DNA of 64,000 bases from Globodera rostochiensis (lineage: Eukaryota; Nematoda; Chromadorea; Rhabditida; Heteroderidae), in contig JAEVLN010000004.1 in the NCBI GenBank assembly GCA_018350325.1, positions 3,286,001 through 3,350,000 on the forward strand, read 5' to 3'. The position numbers and the translations under genes are program-made. The notes below the pieces were generated by a model. It worked only from the letters and a program-made list of their open reading frames with translations, had not been told where the DNA came from and did not search any database. Every line of letters starts with the position of its first letter. The first letter of the stretch is position 1. Below are positions 35,086-46,536 of this stretch, piece after piece.

Positions 35086-36102
35086 ATTTTCTGACTTTTC
35101 CCAACGTTTTTAATCCCATTGAATAATTAAAAATTTGGTAAAGTCCAAAAAAAATTCTATAAATTTCAACATAAATTTCCTGGGATTCTTGTTCTTTTGG
35201 GGGAATGTTTTTCTCGTCCGACCCTCGAGGCGTTTCCATTCTTTGGACGACGTCCCCAAGGGCTATCGATTCCGCGGGGCAAGGAGTGCATTTGCGTCAG
35301 CCATAACCAGCCCCAAAATTGCTGTCGGGCGGGTGGGTGGGCGCCGGAGGGGAGGGATTTCCATTGGTCACTATTTTGGTCAGTCACTCCTCCCACAAAG
35401 TGCGCCAGTCGTTTAATTCCCTCGAGAATTTCGATGGATTTTGAGGACATTTGTGAGCTTTTGCGAACAAATTCGTCAAAGTTGCCTCCCAATGCCAAAT
35501 AATGTAAAACCCTAAGAATAAACTGTGATTGTCGTCATCATCTTCAGCCCACCCAATGTTCGACCTGTTCAGGACAGCCGCCTTCTGAACTGCTCCAAAA
35601 TGTGCTTTGCCAATGACGGCTTCTTCACCTTTATCCTCCCCACATTCTTCCGCCTTCTCCCACCCGCCTCCCCCTCCCCCTCATCTTCAAGCAGTCCATC
35701 TGCCCCCTCACCCATTTTCTTCTCTTAAATCCCTCGTCCAACTCCTCTTCATCCCCCCGCCATCGTCCGATTTTCTTCCGATCGTCCTCCTGTTGCTAAT
35801 CCCGGTGCTGGTGCTGAGAGTTGTGCTACCGAAACGGACGTTGAAGAGTTTGTGTTCATCCCCAACTTTGTCTTTGTCTTCGTCGTCAGAGGAGGAGGAG
35901 AAATCGCCGTCGTCTTTCCTCTCCCCGTGCCCGTCCTCCCCTCGGGGGGAAAGCAATGTGAGCGGCTTCTGACCTAAATTTATTGTCCTTTTTTAATTCA
36001 TTTCTTTCATTTTAAATACTTTCGACTCATTCTTTCGGCCTTTCTCAGCCCATTCCCCAAATGGACACTGAGTTTTATTAGTTAATTAGTCGAGTCCCGG
36101 GG
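35086..36102. other. Intergenic; no supported gene
   Basis: A minus frame around 35166-35498 (SSKSIEILEGIKRLAHF) and a pyrimidine-rich plus frame at 35607-35972 look partly protein-like, but neither shows a domain or a consistent exon chain. The 35640-35960 part is C/T-rich low complexity. Confidence 0.4.
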
Positions 36103-39100
36103 ATGGGCAACTCACTGAGATTAATGGCCGATGGGACGATGGGAGGTAGCCATAGAGACCAATTCCCCTCGAGGGATGCACATTTTCAAATGCCCTCAGG
36201 GGTCGAAGGCGGATGTTGTGCCGTTGCCGACGATTTGCCTCTTTTCCGTGCCACAACCTCCGCACGACGTCCACCCGCACCGGCACCCCGTGCCAATGTT
36301 TCTGTTCACGCCGTCCGTCGGTTTCGTCGATTTGGTCGGCACCAATTTTTTAAATTATAATTATTACTTTTTCGCTAAAATTCCAAATGTCGGCTTTTAG
36401 CGTCGGAAAGTGATGTCTGTGCCAAATTTGTTGCAGGACACCGGCGGGATTGAACAGCCGACGAGTTCCCAAAAGTCAGTCAGGAAAGGGTCAGAGGCGG
36501 CCGGGTGATCTGATCACTGATCAGAACATCCAACGAATATTTTAAATGTTTTTGAAGGGTCAGAAGCTTCCGGGTGATCTGATCACTGATCAGAACATCC
36601 AACGAATATTTTAAATGTTTTTGAAGGGTCAGAAGCTTCCGGGTGATCTGATCACTGATCAGAACATCCAACGAATATTTTAAATGTTTTTGAAGGGTCA
36701 GAAGCTTCCGGGTGATCTGATCACTGATCAGAACATCCAACGAATATTTTAAATGTTTTTGAAGGGTCAGAAGCTTCCGGGTGATCTGATCACTGATCAG
36801 AACATCCAACGAATATTTTAAATGTTTTTGAACAGCTCTCTGACCTTTGGCCTCAGTGAACTTCAGCAAATCCCCACCGATCTTTGGTTTACACGACGCC
36901 GAATTGAGGCCGGGCTGAGGTCTAAAAACATTTTTTTGGTCTATTAATAAAAGTTTTTAATATATTTAATAAAAGTTGTAATAATATTTAACAACTACTA
37001 TTAATAATTTTAATGGAATTGTTTAATTAATATTTGCAAATTTATTTGATTTTTTTATTTGTTAGGGAACAACGGAAGCAAAAAGCAATGCTCGAAAACG
37101 TTCAAGAACAGGTTATTTATTATTTATTATTGTTATTTATTATTTATTATTGTTTAATACATTTCTTGGCTTTTGTTTTTTCAATCATTTTTAGCTGTTT
37201 CGGTCACGACTAAGCCATGCACAATGGCGAGCTCGGAGCCTTTCGCCGCCACCGAATTCGTCGGCCCGTTCAGAAACGGAGCCGTAAAATTTGAAAATTT
37301 AATTTATTTTTAATGACAAAATTGGCCCAGACAAAAACCCAAATAATTATTAAACACTTTTTAGCGATGTTATTCACCAGAGACCCAGCACTTCATGGGC
37401 ACGGTCGACGGATGGCGAAAACCGCACAGAATTTGGGTTAAAATTATTTTATAATCTAAACAAAATGTTATAAAATTAAATTTGCAAGCCTCCGGATTGG
37501 CCAGCTCGAGCAGCAATTGGAGCATCTGCAAGCTATGGCCAGCCAAACCCTTTTGGTTCATCTCCAACAGCGTCCTTGCCACGCAACAAGTTCAAGACGT
37601 AGTTGGACTGAAATACGGGCAGAGCTGATCAAATTACGACGAAAATTGGCCGAACATCGGAAGGACACGAAGGCGGAACTTTCGGAATTTGGTGAGAAAT
37701 TCGTTTTATTATAAAATAAAATAAAATAAAAATAAAGCGGCTTTTCGATGTTAAGGCAATGAATTGTCCGATCAGCTGGCAGTAACTTTGGCCCGACGGA
37801 TGCGCAGAGAATGGGCCAATTCGATGCTCCGACGGCGGGGCGAAAAGGGCGGTGCCGAAACGGCCGAAGAATTTCGAAATCGATTTTCATTGCTGGAGGC
37901 GCAGAAAACGGAGGCATAAACTTTAGCGATTCGGACATTTTAAGTTGACAAATTCTCGGCTTTTTGAGTCCAAAAGAATACTTTTTGGAGGGAAAGGCTT
38001 AGAAAACGGTCATTTGGACAAATTCAGCTGATCAATACTCAATTGGCTGTTGAACATCGTCTGGAGGAGTCCGAGTTGCGTCGCGCGGCGTTGGAATCCG
38101 TCCAAAAACAAATTTGGAAAATATTGGAATCGCCGGTATTGAAAACCCCTCTTTTTTTAGAATTCCAAAATCAAAATTTTAAGACCGTCACCGAACCGGA
38201 GCGGCTTCCGTCCGCCGTCCGGACGGCCCTCGACGCGGAACGGAAACGGCGGGATACGGAAAGGGTGCAAATATTGGCAGATGCGGAAACGCGCGACCGA
38301 AAGAGGCGGGAGCAGCACGCGGCAGAGCTATCGCAACGCGAATCGGAATGGTCCAATGAGCGTGCGCAACTTCGGCGCGAGTTGGAGCGGTGGCGCGTGG
38401 AAGCGCAAGAGACGCGTCAGACGATGCAGTGCCGCGTGATCGAGCTGGAGCGGGAGCGGACGCGTGCCGAAGAGGCGGAGCACGAGGCACACGCGCGAGC
38501 TCAACGAGCGGAAGAAATGTCAATTCTGGTGGAAGCGCAACAGAACAGAAACGCACAAGCGGAAGCAGAACTGGACGCGCAAAGGGAAAAGTCGAGCGAG
38601 GCAATTCTAAAATTACTTTTCTTAAAAGCAAAAAATGGAAATGTTTAGCTTCTCGCCCAGGGGGATTTGTTGGAGGCGGAATTGGAGCGGGCGAAGGCGG
38701 AGCTGCGCGAGTATCGCGCGACTTGCGAGGATGCCCTGAAGGAACGTGATGAACTCGCGCACGCACTGCAAGAAGCCAACACGCAACGTTCAAAGGCGCT
38801 TTCGGGGCGGGACCAACTGAAGGTGCAGCTGCAGGAGGAACGAAACGACACAATCGAGTGAGTAGTGACTGCTGGACGATTATGCCATCATTTTCATTTC
38901 CGCCAGAGGCCAAAAAGCGAATTCGGACCAACTGCTCGAGCTGCAAGCGCGTCTTGCGTCTGCAATAGCGCGCGCAGAAGAAGCGGATCGCGTTTGTGCC
39001 GAAGCTGACGCGGAAGTGCAACAGCAATTGGCGGAGACAGACGCGGAATTGGAGGCGTTAAAAGGTGCAAAGAGTGTTAATTCCGCTTCTTCACGACCTT

Positions 39101-42100
39101 CGTGCAGATCGATTGCAGCACGCGGAGCAGCGCTTGCATATGGAGCGGGAGGCGCGCTTGGCGGACGCGCAGCGGTCCGATCTGGAATGGGAGGAGCAAA
39201 TGCGCGTTGTGGCCCAATTGCAAGCGGAAAAGGTTCTAAATGTTATGAAAACCCCCGAAAATCCTTGCCGAGAGAACGAAAAGTTTAAACATTTCGCTTA
39301 AGGACAGAGTCCAGCAACGATTGGCTGAAGCAGAGCAGCGTCTTCAGCACGGACACGGAGAACACGCGCAGGCGGACGCGTGGCGTCAGCGAGTGGAACG
39401 TCTGCAGCAGTCGCTGACGTGCGCGGAAGCGGAAACAGCAACGGAGCGCCGACGGGCTGAGGAATTGCTGGAGGAGCGCGAACGCCGGTGGCACATGGAA
39501 TTGGAACACGCGCGGAAGGACACCAACCGCAATGGCGCTGAACTGGTCGAACTTCGTGAACGCGAGACGGAGCTGGAGGAACGGTTGCAGGACGCGGAAT
39601 ACCGGCTTGGCAAGGCTAGGGAGCTGTGCAAGAAGCTGAACGCCGAGCTGGACGAGTTGAGGTTAAGGACAATTAAAGTACAAATTAATGTTAATAAATT
39701 TGAATTAATTACTTAGTGAACGAAGTGTTGCCCAAAACAGTTCCACCGAACAGTTGAGGGCAGAATTGGGCGATGTGAACGGCGAAATGGTCATTCTGAG
39801 GAAGTCCCTTGAGGAGCAGCGTGGACGGAATGCCAAATTGGCGTCGGAATTGGCCCGAATGGAAAAGGGTGAGAGAGAATAATTGGCAAAATTTCATCGA
39901 TTAATAAAATATTTTGAGCAAATTAATTTAAACAAAAAAAGTAAATATTTTATAAAAATAAAAGCAATTACCTCTCTAATCGTCGTATTGTTTCAGTTAG
40001 CGTCAGGGAACGAGAATTGCGTTTAAAGGCAGACGAAAGTTTTCAACAGGCCGTGTCCGAAGCACGCAAATCTGACGAAAAAAGGGTGGGCATTTTTCGT
40101 CCATTTGGCTCTGACAAAACGGAAAAAATTCTAAGCCTTTTAAGCTGTCCGAACAGCGTCATTTCCAAACGGAGCGTGAACATTGGAAGCGGCACGAGTC
40201 TGATCGACAATGTCGTGAACAAACTGCGCGTGCCAACTTGGAGGAGCAACTCCGCGCGACCGTTGACAAATGGACACAAAAGATCGGCGGCATCCAGCTT
40301 GTGCCAAAGCGGACAGACGCAGTTGAGGGATTGAATCAGTTGCTGAACAAACTTTTGATAGACTGCGAGCGGCTGGAGAAGCGGACGGAGAAGGCGGAGG
40401 AAGGTCTGATCGAATCAGTCCATAATCATTGATCAGAAGGCTCAGATCAGGCCCAAACCGGCCTTTTAGGCTCAGAATAAATTATGACGATAAAAATCTA
40501 GTCCGAACGGAATATGTGGGGTAATGCCATGTCAAATCATACCCCTGACCCAGGCCCGGGTCAAATCAGCTGTTTGATCATATAAAGACGAATCTAATTA
40601 AAATGGACAAATTTTGGATCTAATCCGCCGAAATCGGAAAAACCTTTTTTATCATAGAGAAGAATGTTTTGAGTGCTCAGCTGTCCAAACTGTCACATGT
40701 CCAACAGGGCGACTTGGCCGCTCTTCGGGCCAAGCTGACCAAGACGGAGCAGGACGCGAAGCGGGAACGCGTCGAAAAAGTACCAAAAAATTCGATTTTT
40801 CAAAATTATCTTAAATTTTAGGTCAATTTTGAGCAGAATTTGCACCAGCGTGATGAAGCAGTACAGAGAGATAAAGTGAATTTTGAGTCCAAACTGAACA
40901 ATGCGAAGGCCGAGCACAGCAAAGCGGTGGTCAAACTGGAGACGGAGAAGAAAGTGGGCAAGCAAATCACAACAAAAAAGCCAAACTGACCAATCCGGGC
41001 CCCTAACTCCAAATTTAAATTTTGGTAGTTCCTTCCTCTCCTTAAGCTGAACTAAAAATCGGCAACAAAATCAAATTTTTGCGAAAATTTGCGCACCTTC
41101 GGCCCACCGGGCCATAAATTTCAGCTCGAATTGGCCTCCACTCACTTTCCCGTGGTTGGTTCAACCACAACCACCAAATTGATTCAGCAACATCAGCAAA
41201 TTTTGGAGGAATGTAAGTTGAGTGAGTGGAACATTTTGTTCTGTTTAATTTTGTTGCACTTTTGCCTCAGTTTCCCCCCCCCCCTAAAGCATTCCTCATT
41301 ATTCTGAAACCCGAAATGGTTACATTCTTTTGTTTGTTTTTTGTTTCCGATCATAAACTTCCGTTTTGTGACCTGATCAGTGATTTGGTCCGACTTTGAT
41401 CATTTGGACCGCCCGATGTGCAAAGCCTTTCACTTTACCTGCGATAATCTTTCTTCTTTCTTTCCCTTAACTAATCAAAATCTGGCGGTGAATTCAACTC
41501 CATTTTTGGTTGCTTTATAAATGCTAACACTCCAAAATAAGCGTTTAACAAACAAAACGGCACTTTTTGTTTGGCTTTTGCTGAGTTTTATTTTCCACAA
41601 ATTAATATTCACTGTTTCAGACCATTTCTGCGGCATTGGAAGCGCTTCGGTCAGACAATTTGACGCTTAAACAGCAATTGGAGGCAATGGAGGAACAGCA
41701 GCAACGGCGACGCATGGAAAAACGGAGTAACGACGGCACCGTTGCGCGACTAAAAGAGGCGGCAACGGAGACGGCACTTCTTAAGGTCCTTCGAAACAAA
41801 ATTCCCTTTGATCAGCACTGATTTGGAAAGATTTGCAAATAGGCTGAGTTGACCCGTGAACGCGCAGAAGTTGACCGGAGACGTTCAGAGCTTTGCGAGG
41901 TGCAGCGCAAGCTGTCGCAAACGCTGCAAAAGGCGGAACGGCTGCAAACGAAGTTGGACAAGGCGGTGACGGAACGTGCGGATGAACAGCGCGCGTTTGA
42001 CGTATTGCAGAAGGTGCAAAAACAATGGACTTCCTTAGGCTTTTTGAATTTTTTAGCGTGAGCTTGAATGGACATCGCTGGAGGCGTCAATGCGCGCAAT

Positions 42101-43012
42101 GTTAAGCACGTCAAGCTCGCAATTGCGCGAGTCCATTCAGGCGGCGGAGAGCGCCAAGCGTGCGTCACGCGAAACTGAGGCGGTCTGCAGGGAGCTGAAT
42201 GCTCAACTACAGCGAGCACAGCGCGAGCGCAACGCGCAGAAGCAGCACATTGAAGCAGTAAGGGGCTAAAGTTCTAAAGAAAAGCGATCAGAATAAGAGA
42301 TCAGTAGCATAATCAAATGATTAATTTAGCAAAATGACCCGATCATGATTTGATTTAAAGTGAGAGGAATGTCTGATCAGATCATGATTTGATTTAAAGT
42401 GAGAGGAAGAGGAATGTCTGATCAGATCAGGATTTGATTTAAAGTGAGAGGAATGTCTGATCAGATCATAATTTGATTTAAAGTGAGAGGAATGTCTGAT
42501 CAGATCATGACCCGGGACCAGCAGATAGCTACAATTCCGGCATTCATTCAGATGGAAATGGACCGCAGACGGGTGGAGGCGGTGATTCGTCAGACAACGC
42601 TTGAAGTGCGCCCTTTTTGAATGTTTGGGCATTAGCAAAATTCCATTTATGAATTGTGCAGCGAAATGCGCTGACCAAATCTTTGGATGCGATGGAAGCG
42701 GAGAATTCGGAATTGCAACGGCACTGCACCGCGCTGCAGGCACAGGTTGGCGCGCATTCTTTTTTTTCATAAGTTTTATAAACTTTTCAGGTTGACAGAA
42801 TTACGCAGGGTGACAAAATCGCGCAGAAACAATTGGAGGAGCAACAAAAACGCGTCCGGCGGTTGGAGACGGAATTGTCGGCGGCCAACAGAATGGGACA
42901 AAGAAGAAAGGTCGGCCAAATGGCCAAGCTCAACAGAGCGCAATCGCATCAGCAAATAGCTCCAAACGACAGTTCCTCAACGGCACAATTTGTGAGGGAA
43001 TGGAGGAGATGA
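36103..43012 (+). CDS. Rootletin-like ciliary rootlet coiled-coil protein (CHE-10/CROCC-like)
   Basis: At least 24 exons. First: 36103-36297, 36401-36474, 36836-36919, 37066-37111, 37195-37283, 37365-37436, 37489-37691, 37756-37913. Middle: 38028-38600, 38649-38857, 38907-39064, 39108-39232, 39303-39661, 39717-39868, 39997-40085, 40145-40403, 40681-40779, 40822-40953, 41125-41212, 41621-about 41785. The last exon ends at 43012 with FVREWRR. After a non-helical N-terminus nearly everything is heptad-rich E/R/Q/A/L coiled coil (IRAELIKLRRKLAEHRKDTK, ELERERTRAEEAEHEAHARA). The end, EAENSELQRHCTALQAQV, resembles the conserved tail of rootletin, which polymerises into the ciliary rootlet and links centrioles. 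In C. elegans the orthologue supports sensory cilia. Two joins (40403/40681, 41212/41621) do not keep phase. Introns at 37914 and 38601 start with GC. A generic myosin-tail-like protein is the main alternative. Confidence 0.68.
36487..36831. repeat. 69-bp tandem repeat, 5 copies, in rootletin-like intron 2
   Basis: Five units of 69 bp, nearly identical, each containing the palindromic core TGATCTGATCACTGATCA and the segment CATCCAACGAATATTTTAAA. The minus strand is open across all copies (69 is divisible by 3), giving repeated KYSLDVLISDQITR. This is an artefact of an intron on the coding strand. Confidence 0.95.
42322..42512. repeat. TGATCAGATCATGATTTGAT tandem repeat in rootletin-like intron
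   Basis: Four or five units of about 39-45 bp combining CTGATCAGATCATGATTTGA with TTAAAGTGAGAGGAATGT. The last copy stops just before the splice acceptor GACCAGCAG at about 42523. The core shares the TGATC palindrome of the array at 36487 but not the rest. Confidence 0.93.
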
Positions 43013-43982
43013 AAGGCAATTTTCAAAGAAGATCCACTACAATGTCGCCTGGGGGGAAGCGCGCCTCCGCCCGTGGGGGACACTCCGATCGCCCCAACCC
43101 CAGTCACAACCATAGCTAAGCTCTGCACATTATGACTTTAGTGGAGTTGGGGCTCGATATGGCCTTCTTTAGCGGCTTTTGGTCCCGCGCAAGCCCACTT
43201 ATACTCGCCTTGTTCCGTGTACTCGCTCGCTTTGCGCACCCCCCCCCCCCTCCTCGCTGCGCTCCCCTAACCGCGGGCGCTCAGCGTTTTTAGATTAACC
43301 AAACTCAACCGTTCCTTTCCCAACCAATGGGTACTGAAAATGCTTTATCAGTCTGTCTCAAATGTTTTTGGTTCTTTAATAAATGAAATTTAATTTTGAA
43401 TCTCTGCCCAATTCCAATTTAGCCATTTGTCTTCGTCTTGCCAATTGGACAACGAACAAGCGCCATTTTGTTTGTTGAAGCATTGCAAAACCAATGTTCC
43501 CCCCCCGTCCAATTGTTTTTTCAGTTCGAATGGAATAAACTGCCAAATAATTCGAGTTCATCCGTTTTTTTAGATCAAAAAAAAAACAAAGTGAGAGCGA
43601 CTGGAAGTCGACACGGGAATGAAAGACAACAAAAAAAAAAAAAAGATTGAAAAACAAACTGTAATTAAATCAACAAAAAATAATGGAAACATGATGCAAG
43701 GAAAGTAAACAAGCGGGGTCTTTGGACGGGAGATCCTGGACAACATAAAACACAACGGGTTAAGAGCAACAGACCCCCCGGCAAAATGGCATGACAAAAG
43801 CTTCAAGGATCCATTTGCCGGTGCTCAAAGTCAACAAAGCCGGTCTACTTTTCATTCGGCCAGCGACTTTTTGGTTTGGCGGCATTTAAAATGGAAATTC
43901 TGTTCCAAAAATATATTCGAATACCGCCAAATGACACCAAAATCAGACAGGAAGAGATCAAACAACACACGTCATTTAATGA
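43013..43982. other. Intergenic between convergent rootletin-like and SKP2 genes
   Basis: Begins with a GC-rich island (about 43040-43290, with C10 at 43221) that stands out from AT-rich DNA around it. After that I see only A/T runs and no exon chain. Confidence 0.5.
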
Positions 43983-46536
43983 TTAATAGAGATCACGGGT
44001 ACGATGGCGCCAAATGCTGGTGATACTGTCTCCGACCTGAAAAGTGCAAATCATTCATCATTAAACGGATTCTGTGGGGGGGGGGGTCAATTGAATTTTA
44101 AATTATTTCCACACCAAAGCGAGAAAAAAAAATTACCGTCGGTTTGGCCACCGTTGAATAGGGAGACGCGTTGACCTGAGTTGGAGCAAGTCGGTTCCGC
44201 AACAAACAAACCTGACGAAAATTTGAAAATTTTGCCATTGTGAAAATTGTCATAGCCCAAAAAGATTTTGCTTAAGCCAAAGGCCACTCAAAGGGTCTCA
44301 AATCACAGCAAGCATTCACCCAAAAACCTTCCGAAATTCGTTCCCACCCCGTCGTTGGTGATGCACCCGAAGATATTCAGCTCGTCAAGAGTTCCCAATT
44401 GCAGAAATGCCATCGGTTCGATGCCGTAGCAGCGCGACAGTGTGAGACGCCGTAGGCGTTTCAACCCATCGCAAATGGACTCGAGGCAATGCTCAGTAAG
44501 CAGCGCGTTGTCGCTAAGGTCCAATTCTTCAAGCTGAGGGCACACGGCGCACAAACGTCCGATGTCTGCGAGGAGGGAGGGAATAGTTCGTTTAGTTTAA
44601 ATGCTATAAAAATTGTACTTTTTATATAAAAACAAAACACAAACTTTCGTCATTAAGCGATGGAAGCTGCCGGAAGCCGGACAGGTTTAGCTTGCGAATG
44701 CCGGACGGCATTCGCTGGCAGATGGTCAGCATGGCCTCGTCCTCCACCTCAGCCCAAGACAAATTTAACTCCACGAGCCTTCATAAATAATAACAATAAG
44801 TTCTTTATGGTCCCTACTCTCCCCTCTCTCTCTATGGGAAAGTCGGCGGTCGCGGGCCTCACAAAACCCCCCGGATTTTTTTTCCTTAAACACTAAAAAA
44901 CGTTCAGTCATAAAATCAACATAAAGTTCAAACTTTTGACAGGCGCACAAAATGGTGCCAATGCCCGCGACACTCAACCGTTTGGCGTACACCAAATCCA
45001 AATATTTGAGTGCCGAATTGTTGGCGATCACGCGGCAACACTCATCGTCCAACAGATCGCACGACTCCAAACTCAACGCCTAATAGAAAAACCTTTGTCA
45101 GTAACTGTCGCTTTTGTTTCAGTATTTTGGTTTTGCACGGCCACGTTGGTAGCTACTGCTTGAAAAAGTTGACATTTATGGCCACCAATGCTTTGTGGCT
45201 TTGTCCCGACGCTCCGAGAATTCGCATACCTGGAGTGACTTGCACCGACTGAGAAGACGCACCAGTGTGTCACTGGTTTCAAATTTGGCCTGGCTGAGGT
45301 CCAAATGCGTCAGTTGGGCGCTGCCCGTGTGCTGCATGTCAAACCATGGAAACAGAGAGGGAGTTTTGATCTGAAAGCATTTTTTTAGTAAATGACGGTA
45401 AGGGCGTACCCAGGGGGGGCTGAGGGTGGGGGCTACAGCCCCCCGCGAAAAATTTTTTAAGAGAAAAAAACCAAAGAGCCCTTTTCTTTAGTAATTTTTG
45501 GACAAATTTCCTAACAAATTGAATCAAAAATTTCTCCGGCGGCGCCTATCGGCACCGCCGACCCCACCACCCTTAAAAACAGTATTTTAAACGCTCGCAA
45601 AAAAAACAAACAAAAATGCACTCCTAAAGATTGACTTTTTTCAAATTAGCCCCCCTCGATAAAAAGCCAACTTTTTTTTGTTTTGAAAAAATTCCTTAAC
45701 AAAAAGGCAATAAATCCAAAAAAGTACCCCTAAAGATTAACTTTTTTTCAAATTAGCCCCCTCCCCCGAAAAAAAAAACTGGGTACGCCCTTGAATGACG
45801 GCATTGGCACAACACCTCGGCCGATGCCAACCGCAAAACCTTCAGCTGGCGATTGAAGAGCGAGTGGATGGACTCCTCGTCGATCAGACGGCCGGCCAAG
45901 TTCATGAACTCCCAGAGTGTTTTGTCCTTGCTTTGATTTTAAAATTAAATCTAAGAACGAATGACAGGAACAGTGTCCCCACCCCCCCCCCCCGGAAATC
46001 CTTTTTCATATACCATTTTGATTTAATAAATTCAAGTGTCAACCCTTGGGCCATAAGCCTTTGCTATTACGCAATTTGGCCGAAGCGGCGACAGACGAGC
46101 ATAACGTTGACGATGTCGTGTTTGTTCAGGTAGAAGAAAATGCGCAGCAAAAGCGAGTCGGGAAGGGCGTGGCTGAAGCGGTCTGCAAAAGGGTTGGGTG
46201 GTGAAGAATTTGTGAGATGGGAGGGAGAGGTGGCGGGCAAATCCAGTAATTGGCACCCGTCAGTGCGTGAGCGGACGAAGAACGGCGCGAAAACCGGTTT
46301 GCCCCTGAGCATGGCGTCCTGTAGAACACGTTAATGTCCGGTTTGGCACGCAAAACAGACGAAATTTCTTGGAATGAAACCGAGTGAAGGTCGGAGCCGA
46401 AACTGGAGTCCAAATCGCCCTTAAATAACGGAAAATAAAAATTATAAATGCTGTCAACCCGAAATTCTGCGGATTCGTTTAACCGTTCCACCGTCTCCTC
46501 TTCGTGCAGAGCCTCTAGGGTGCTGTTCAGCTCCAT
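43983..46536 (-). CDS. skp2: SKP2-like F-box/LRR ubiquitin-ligase receptor
   Basis: Nine exons in phase: 46536-46381, 46318-46071, 45930-45816, 45370-45230, 45079-44934, 44778-44645, 44565-44348, 44211-44137, 44036-43983. The F-box is FSHALPDSLLLRIFFYLNKH followed by VMLVCRRFGQIA. Leucine-rich repeats follow: LTHLDLSQAKFETSDTL, LSLESCDLLDDECC, LKYLDLVYAKRL, LVELNLSWAEVEDEAM, IRKLNLSGFRQLPS, LEELDLSDNALLTEHC, LRRLTLSRCYGIEP. The C-terminus VNASPYSTVAKPTVG aligns with the closing INCSHFTTIARPTIG of human SKP2. SKP2 brings p27-type CDK inhibitors and other substrates to SCF ligase to drive S-phase entry; C. elegans has SKPT-1. A 39-bp in-frame segment in exon 1 (GTTGACAGC...TTTAAG) may be an extra intron. 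The intron between exons 3 and 4 hosts a MITE. Confidence 0.92.
45399..45793. mobile_element. hAT-type MITE (non-autonomous DNA transposon)
   Basis: Terminal inverted repeats TAAGGGCGTACCCAG (45399-45413) and CTGGGTACGCCCTTG (45779-45793) match at 14 of 15 positions. They are flanked by a perfect 8-bp target duplication AATGACGG (45391-45398 and 45794-45801). An 8-bp duplication and this TIR type point to the hAT superfamily. The 395-bp element has no coding capacity. Inside are two related copies of an AAAGATT(G/A)ACTTTTTTCAAATTAGCCCC-like segment (the first from about 45627, the second from about 45732). It sits in SKP2 intron 3, clear of the splice sites. Confidence 0.93.

Noticed and set aside
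36480..36869. 129-residue minus frame with a 23-residue repeat
   Set aside because: It is the antisense of a 69-bp intronic tandem repeat; the period being a multiple of three keeps the frame open.
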